The position numbers were made by a program, and so were the translations under genes. Shown in pieces: positions 6,871-9,112 of a stretch of 9,112 bases of DNA; position 1 is the stretch's first letter; every line of letters starts with the position of its first letter. Origin of the DNA: Chromatiales bacterium (GTDB taxonomy: Bacteria > Pseudomonadota > Gammaproteobacteria > Thiohalomonadales > Thiohalomonadaceae); the NCBI GenBank assembly GCA_029864785.1, contig JAOTST010000044.1, forward strand, positions 1 to 9,112, written 5' to 3'. The notes under the pieces were generated by a model. That model worked only from the letters and a program-made list of their open reading frames with translations. It was not told the origin of the DNA and did not search any database.

Positions 6871-7449
6871 TTGTCAGCCACAAAATTTACACTACAAACA
6901 CTGGAGATATTGCAGCGATATTTCCCTCTTGAAAAAAGCGATGCGCAAACATTCTCGTTCTACCACCTCAAAGGTTATTTAACGGCACTGGTTTGCTCAC
7001 CCGTTCCGTTATCTTTTGCCGAGTGGTGGGCGGCGTTAAAAACAGCGCCAGGATTAGATATTCAGTCAAAAGAGGCTGAAAATGAGCTCCTGCCGTTGAT
7101 GATGACGCTTATGGATAAGACGCGAGATGCGCTTGTTGCCGGTCAAACAGCGCTGCCAGAGCCAATCGAGCTTGCAGATTACGACTATGGCTCTACTCCG
7201 GTTGAGCAGTGGTGTCAGGGTTTTATGGAGGGGCTTCGACTCAGTGAAGATGTGTGGTTCTCTCCAGAGTATGAGGAAGAGCGCGAAAACATGGAGCTCT
7301 CTTTCGGTGTCGTTGCCATGTTGGCATCTCGTGAAGATATGCGGCGCAAAGTTGATGCGGAAAAATTTGATGAACGTATGAACAGCGGCCAAAAAATGCT
7401 GCCTGAGATTGTCCGTCGGCTCTTTCAAATCGGTAAAAGCAAAAAATAA
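6871..7449 (+). CDS. UPF0149 (YecA/YgfB-like) family protein
   Basis: Cytoplasmic protein of 192 residues resembling YecA more than YgfB. The segment FYHLKGYLTALVCSPVPLSFAEW (about 30-52) and the motif VEQWCQGFMEGLRLSEDVW (111-129) match YecA's EEWCFGYMRGVALS region. Unlike enterobacterial YecA it has no C-terminal SEC-C zinc-binding motif; it ends in a basic QIGKSKK tail. The family has no settled biochemical function, so none is given. The start is TTG: an in-frame stop lies at 6850-6852, no ATG occurs until deep in the protein, and GAAGAGAG sits seven nt before it. The gene stands alone, divergent from hemerythrin. Confidence 0.85.
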   Translation: MSATKFTLQTLEILQRYFPLEKSDAQTFSFYHLKGYLTALVCSPVPLSFAEWWAALKTAPGLDIQSKEAENELLPLMMTLMDKTRDALVAGQTALPEPIELADYDYGSTPVEQWCQGFMEGLRLSEDVWFSPEYEEERENMELSFGVVAMLASREDMRRKVDAEKFDERMNSGQKMLPEIVRRLFQIGKSKK

Positions 7450-7782
7450 TGCCCCCAAAGATTTGGGCTTGTCGCCTTTATCGCGCTCTATTTTGTAACG
7501 ATTTGGCAATTTAAGTCGCCATTAATGACAAAATAACCTCTATTTTTGTAGGACAAACGATTACGCCTGAAATTTTTAATAAGTTCTGATTCATCCTCAT
7601 CTGAAGATTAAAAGCCTCATAAAGTAAGATGCAGTGCGAAACCCGCCTGAATAGATGATAAAAATGGTGTAGGAGTAACACCTTCACAGCTATCCATTCG
7701 GATAGATCTCCCCCCTTTACTTAACGAGCATTTCCGCTCTAACCTATTGATTACAAAGTTTCTATTTGAACGACAATAGCCA
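7450..7782. other. Gene-free stretch with small hairpins
   Basis: No coding frame with plausible composition is seen on either strand. It holds CCCAA/TTGGG (about 7455-7468) just after the UPF0149 stop, without a T-run; TTTG-TAGGA-CAAA (7545-7557); GGTGT-AGGAGTA-ACACC (7666-7682); and CTATCC-ATTC-GGATAG (7690-7705). On the minus strand the GGTGT/ACACC hairpin is followed by ATTTTTA, weakly like a terminator. Two of the loops carry AGGA, which is discussed as a finding. A small RNA is possible but not supported by a clear promoter plus terminator. Confidence 0.4.
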
Positions 7783-7813
7783 TTGACCTTGGAGTTACTC
7801 TAAGGTTTAAGCT
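7783..7813 (+). promoter_or_regulatory. MerR-type promoter and operator
   Basis: TTGACC (-35, 7783-7788) and TAAGCT (-10, 7808-7813) are 19 bp apart, the overlong spacing that defines promoters activated by MerR-family proteins. The spacer holds a near-perfect dyad: ACCTTGGAGT (7786-7795) and ACTCTAAGGT (7797-7806) around one central base, with one mismatch. The promoter points at the MerR gene itself, so the regulator probably controls its own operon, including the receiver gene. Confidence 0.85.
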
Positions 7814-7834
7814 GGACAGATTGGCTAAAAAAAC

Positions 7835-7840
7835 AAGAGG
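7835..7840 (+). promoter_or_regulatory. Ribosome binding site that questions the MerR start
   Basis: AAGAGG is the only good Shine-Dalgarno before the MerR gene. It is 17 nt from the TTG at 7858, which is too far, but eight nt from an in-frame ATC at 7849 and two from an ATA at 7843. The in-frame codons before the TTG read I-A-N-L-T-I-G, similar to the ENLTIG opening of other MerR proteins, so translation may begin upstream at a rare codon. Confidence 0.5.
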
Positions 7841-7857
7841 AAATAGATATCGCGAAT

Positions 7858-8268
7858 TTGACTATCGGACGAGTGGCTAAGGCTACTGAATTAGGCGTGG
7901 ATACCATCCGTTTTTATGAGCGTAGTGGCTTGTTGGGACACATCGAGCGCAACAGTGCCGGATACCGCATTTATAGAGATTCAATTATTAAACGCCTCGG
8001 ATTTATTAAGCAGTCGCGTACTCTCGGTTTTTCACTTGCAGAAATTGGCAACCTGCTTGATCTCATGCACAGCAATAAGCGCGCACTTTCCAGTGAACTT
8101 AAAAAGCACTTACAAGATCGTCAAGAGGGGATTCGAGCTCAAATTAACGAGTTAATGAGTAACCTCCATTCACTCGAAAGCTTTCTATGTAACGCCTGCA
8201 AAGAGACTCACCCCAACTGTGAAGAGTGTCATTTAGTCTTTGAAATTATCGGGGGGAGCACTAAATAG
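7858..8268 (+). CDS. MerR-family transcriptional regulator with four-cysteine C-terminus
   Basis: Transcription factor of at least 136 residues. The winged helix-turn-helix opens TIGRVAKATELGVDTIRFYERSGLL (2-26) and continues GYRIYRD (35-41) and LGFSLAEIGNLLDL (56-69). A long dimerisation helix runs from about 75 to 110. The C-terminal loop has C111, C114, C121 and C124 plus H118 and H125 (CNACKETHPNCEEC), a likely metal or redox site. The dimer-helix position that is Cys in Hg/Zn/Pb sensors and Ser in CueR falls among A76-S79, so no cysteine is there. The inducer is therefore not predictable; metal binding is inference. It is preceded by its own 19-bp-spacer operator. The TTG start used here is the minimal one; a few residues more are likely (see ribosome binding site). 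Confidence 0.9.
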   Translation: MTIGRVAKATELGVDTIRFYERSGLLGHIERNSAGYRIYRDSIIKRLGFIKQSRTLGFSLAEIGNLLDLMHSNKRALSSELKKHLQDRQEGIRAQINELMSNLHSLESFLCNACKETHPNCEECHLVFEIIGGSTK

Positions 8269-8338
8269 GGTATACAATAAACCTTAATAATGTAGCCAAA
8301 TTAGAGTAGCTGGCGACTACTTGGTTCAAGGGGGAATT

Positions 8339-8698
8339 GTGAGTAGAAAGGTTCTTATAGTGGATGATGAGCCGCTGATGTGTGAGTTGTTTTCCGAGAT
8401 CCTCCAAGATGAAGGGTATCAAACATTCTGTGCTAATGGTGCTCAGGCAGCCCTTGAATGCTTAAAAGAAGAGGCGATTGACCTGTTGCTTAGCGACATT
8501 AAAATGCCCGAAATGGATGGCTTTCAGTTGGCCGCCAAAGTAGCGGAATCCTACCCTCATATCAAAATACAGTTGATGAGCGCCTATAGTTCAACAGGGC
8601 ATGAAAATCTGGTCTCCCCAGAACTACATCAACAGATGCTCTCTAAACCAGTTGATCCAAACAAGCTTCTACTGCGGATCAAACAGCTACTAAATTAA
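8339..8698 (+). CDS. Stand-alone CheY-like receiver
   Basis: Single-domain response regulator of 119 residues with no output domain. It has D9, D10, phospho-acceptor D53 (LSDIKMPEMDGF), S81 in place of the usual T, and K103 (SKPVD), so it should be phosphorylatable. The GTG start is preferred because AAGGGGG lies four nt before it; a TTG 18 nt upstream would give a 125-residue form with no good ribosome binding site. It begins 70 nt after the MerR stop on the same strand and may share its message. No kinase is next to it, so it probably takes phosphate from a distant sensor and acts by protein contact. Confidence 0.92.
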   Translation: MSRKVLIVDDEPLMCELFSEILQDEGYQTFCANGAQAALECLKEEAIDLLLSDIKMPEMDGFQLAAKVAESYPHIKIQLMSAYSSTGHENLVSPELHQQMLSKPVDPNKLLLRIKQLLN

Positions 8699-8700
8699 CC

Positions 8701-8716
8701 GCTACTAATTGGTAGC
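8701..8716 (+). terminator. Short hairpin after the receiver gene
   Basis: GCTACT and GGTAGC pair (five pairs plus one G-T) around AATT, directly after the receiver stop. The tail AATAAATT is A-rich rather than a T-run, so it is a weak terminator candidate only. Confidence 0.25.
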
Positions 8717-8829
8717 AATAAATTCCAGCCATCAACGCATGATGTCAACCAAACAGATCGATACCCCTACCATCTCCTAATCCAGAGCGTACAATCATCC
8801 ATACCGTTCGATAAACGAGATTGTCTGTT

Positions 8830-9112
8830 ATGGAATACCAAGTCATCGATGCCCGCATCGCTCCTGAAGGTCGTCTGGAAGTGCTCTCAAAAGGGGAGGT
8901 CGCCCAACTGCTCGATACCAGTCAGGGCGGGCTCTACACCCTGTTTCGCAACTGCTCACTGGCCATCCTCAACTGTGGCGTTGAAATGGATGACGGCAAA
9001 GAGCTGCTAGAACGTTACCAGTCATTCGATATCCGCGTGGTACAGCAAGAGCGCGGCATCAAGCTTGAGGTGACCGATGCCCCCATCATCTCCTTTGTCG
9101 ACGGCAAAATGA
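8830..9112 (+). CDS. ppnN: Pyrimidine/purine nucleotide 5'-monophosphate nucleosidase, N-terminal part
   Basis: First 94 residues of a PpnN (YgdH) homologue, cut by the right edge. The segments [41 protein letters not shown] and SFVDGKM align closely with E. coli PpnN ([48 protein letters not shown]) from memory. This is the N-terminal domain that precedes the catalytic LOG/lysine-decarboxylase-like fold, which lies outside the window. PpnN cleaves nucleoside monophosphates to base and ribose 5-phosphate and is a (p)ppGpp target in E. coli. The ATG has a modest Shine-Dalgarno (ACGAGA, about nine nt away). Its codon use is more GC-rich than that of the neighbouring genes. Confidence 0.92.
   Translation, partial: [94 protein letters not shown]

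Noticed and set aside
7066..7509. 147-codon minus-strand frame across the UPF0149 gene
   Set aside because: The plus-strand frame has a recognisable family, ribosome binding site and promoter; the antisense frame has none.
7450..7782. 6S RNA or a riboswitch in the gap after the YecA/YgfB-like gene
   Set aside because: 6S RNA lies near ygfB/zapA in enterobacteria, but zapA is absent here and no long central-bubble hairpin or known riboswitch core is visible.
8305..8321. AGTAG/CTACT hairpin before the receiver gene as a terminator
   Set aside because: It is short, has no T-run and sits directly before the ribosome binding site; at most it affects translation.
1..9112. Mobile element, CRISPR array, defence island or phage remnant
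   Set aside because: No transposase, integrase, regularly spaced repeats, att-like repeats near a tRNA or restriction/toxin genes could be seen.

Overview
The window looks like the chromosome of a gammaproteobacterium of moderate GC with respiratory or redox-active metabolism. The support is a c-type cytochrome module, a YecA/UPF0149 protein and the N-terminus of PpnN, whose closest match from memory is the enterobacterial type. A sulfur-oxidising or marine lineage is only a guess. I see no tRNA, rRNA, CRISPR array, insertion sequence or phage gene.

Layout, minus strand first. A six-gene convergent-spaced block reads from 5674 down to 1735: cytochrome b561, an SHP-type monohaem cytochrome (DUF1924), a dihaem cytochrome c (DHC), a small exported PepSY protein, an OmpR/PhoP-type response regulator and a PhoQ-like sensor kinase. 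Gaps are 0 to 28 nt, with one 10-nt overlap, so it is very probably one operon. Downstream on the same strand (1608 to the left edge) lies a membrane sensor with a DUF3365-type periplasmic domain carrying one CxxCH haem motif, followed by at least two PAS domains. It is cut by the window end.

A divergent region (5675-5823) separates this block from an OsmC-family thiol protein on the plus strand. That gene meets a bacteriohemerythrin gene tail to tail; the two stop codons share the same CTAG. A second divergent region (6630-6870) then leads to a UPF0149/YecA-like gene on the plus strand. A 330-nt stretch without genes follows, holding a few small hairpins. Next come a classic 19-bp-spacer MerR-type promoter/operator, a MerR regulator with four C-terminal cysteines, and a stand-alone CheY-like receiver. 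The right edge holds the start of ppnN.

How the parts may work together: cytochrome b561 can pass quinol electrons to DHC and SHP in the periplasm, and SHP is a family that binds O2/NO-type ligands at an Asn-capped haem. The PepSY protein and two-component pair encoded in the same operon probably sense the state of this chain or a related periplasmic signal and control it. The haem-PAS sensor, the hemerythrin (O2 binding) and the OsmC protein (peroxide or thiol chemistry) surround it, so 1-6630 reads as an oxygen/redox-handling neighbourhood. From 6871 rightwards the genes look unrelated to it, apart from a small MerR-receiver regulatory unit.
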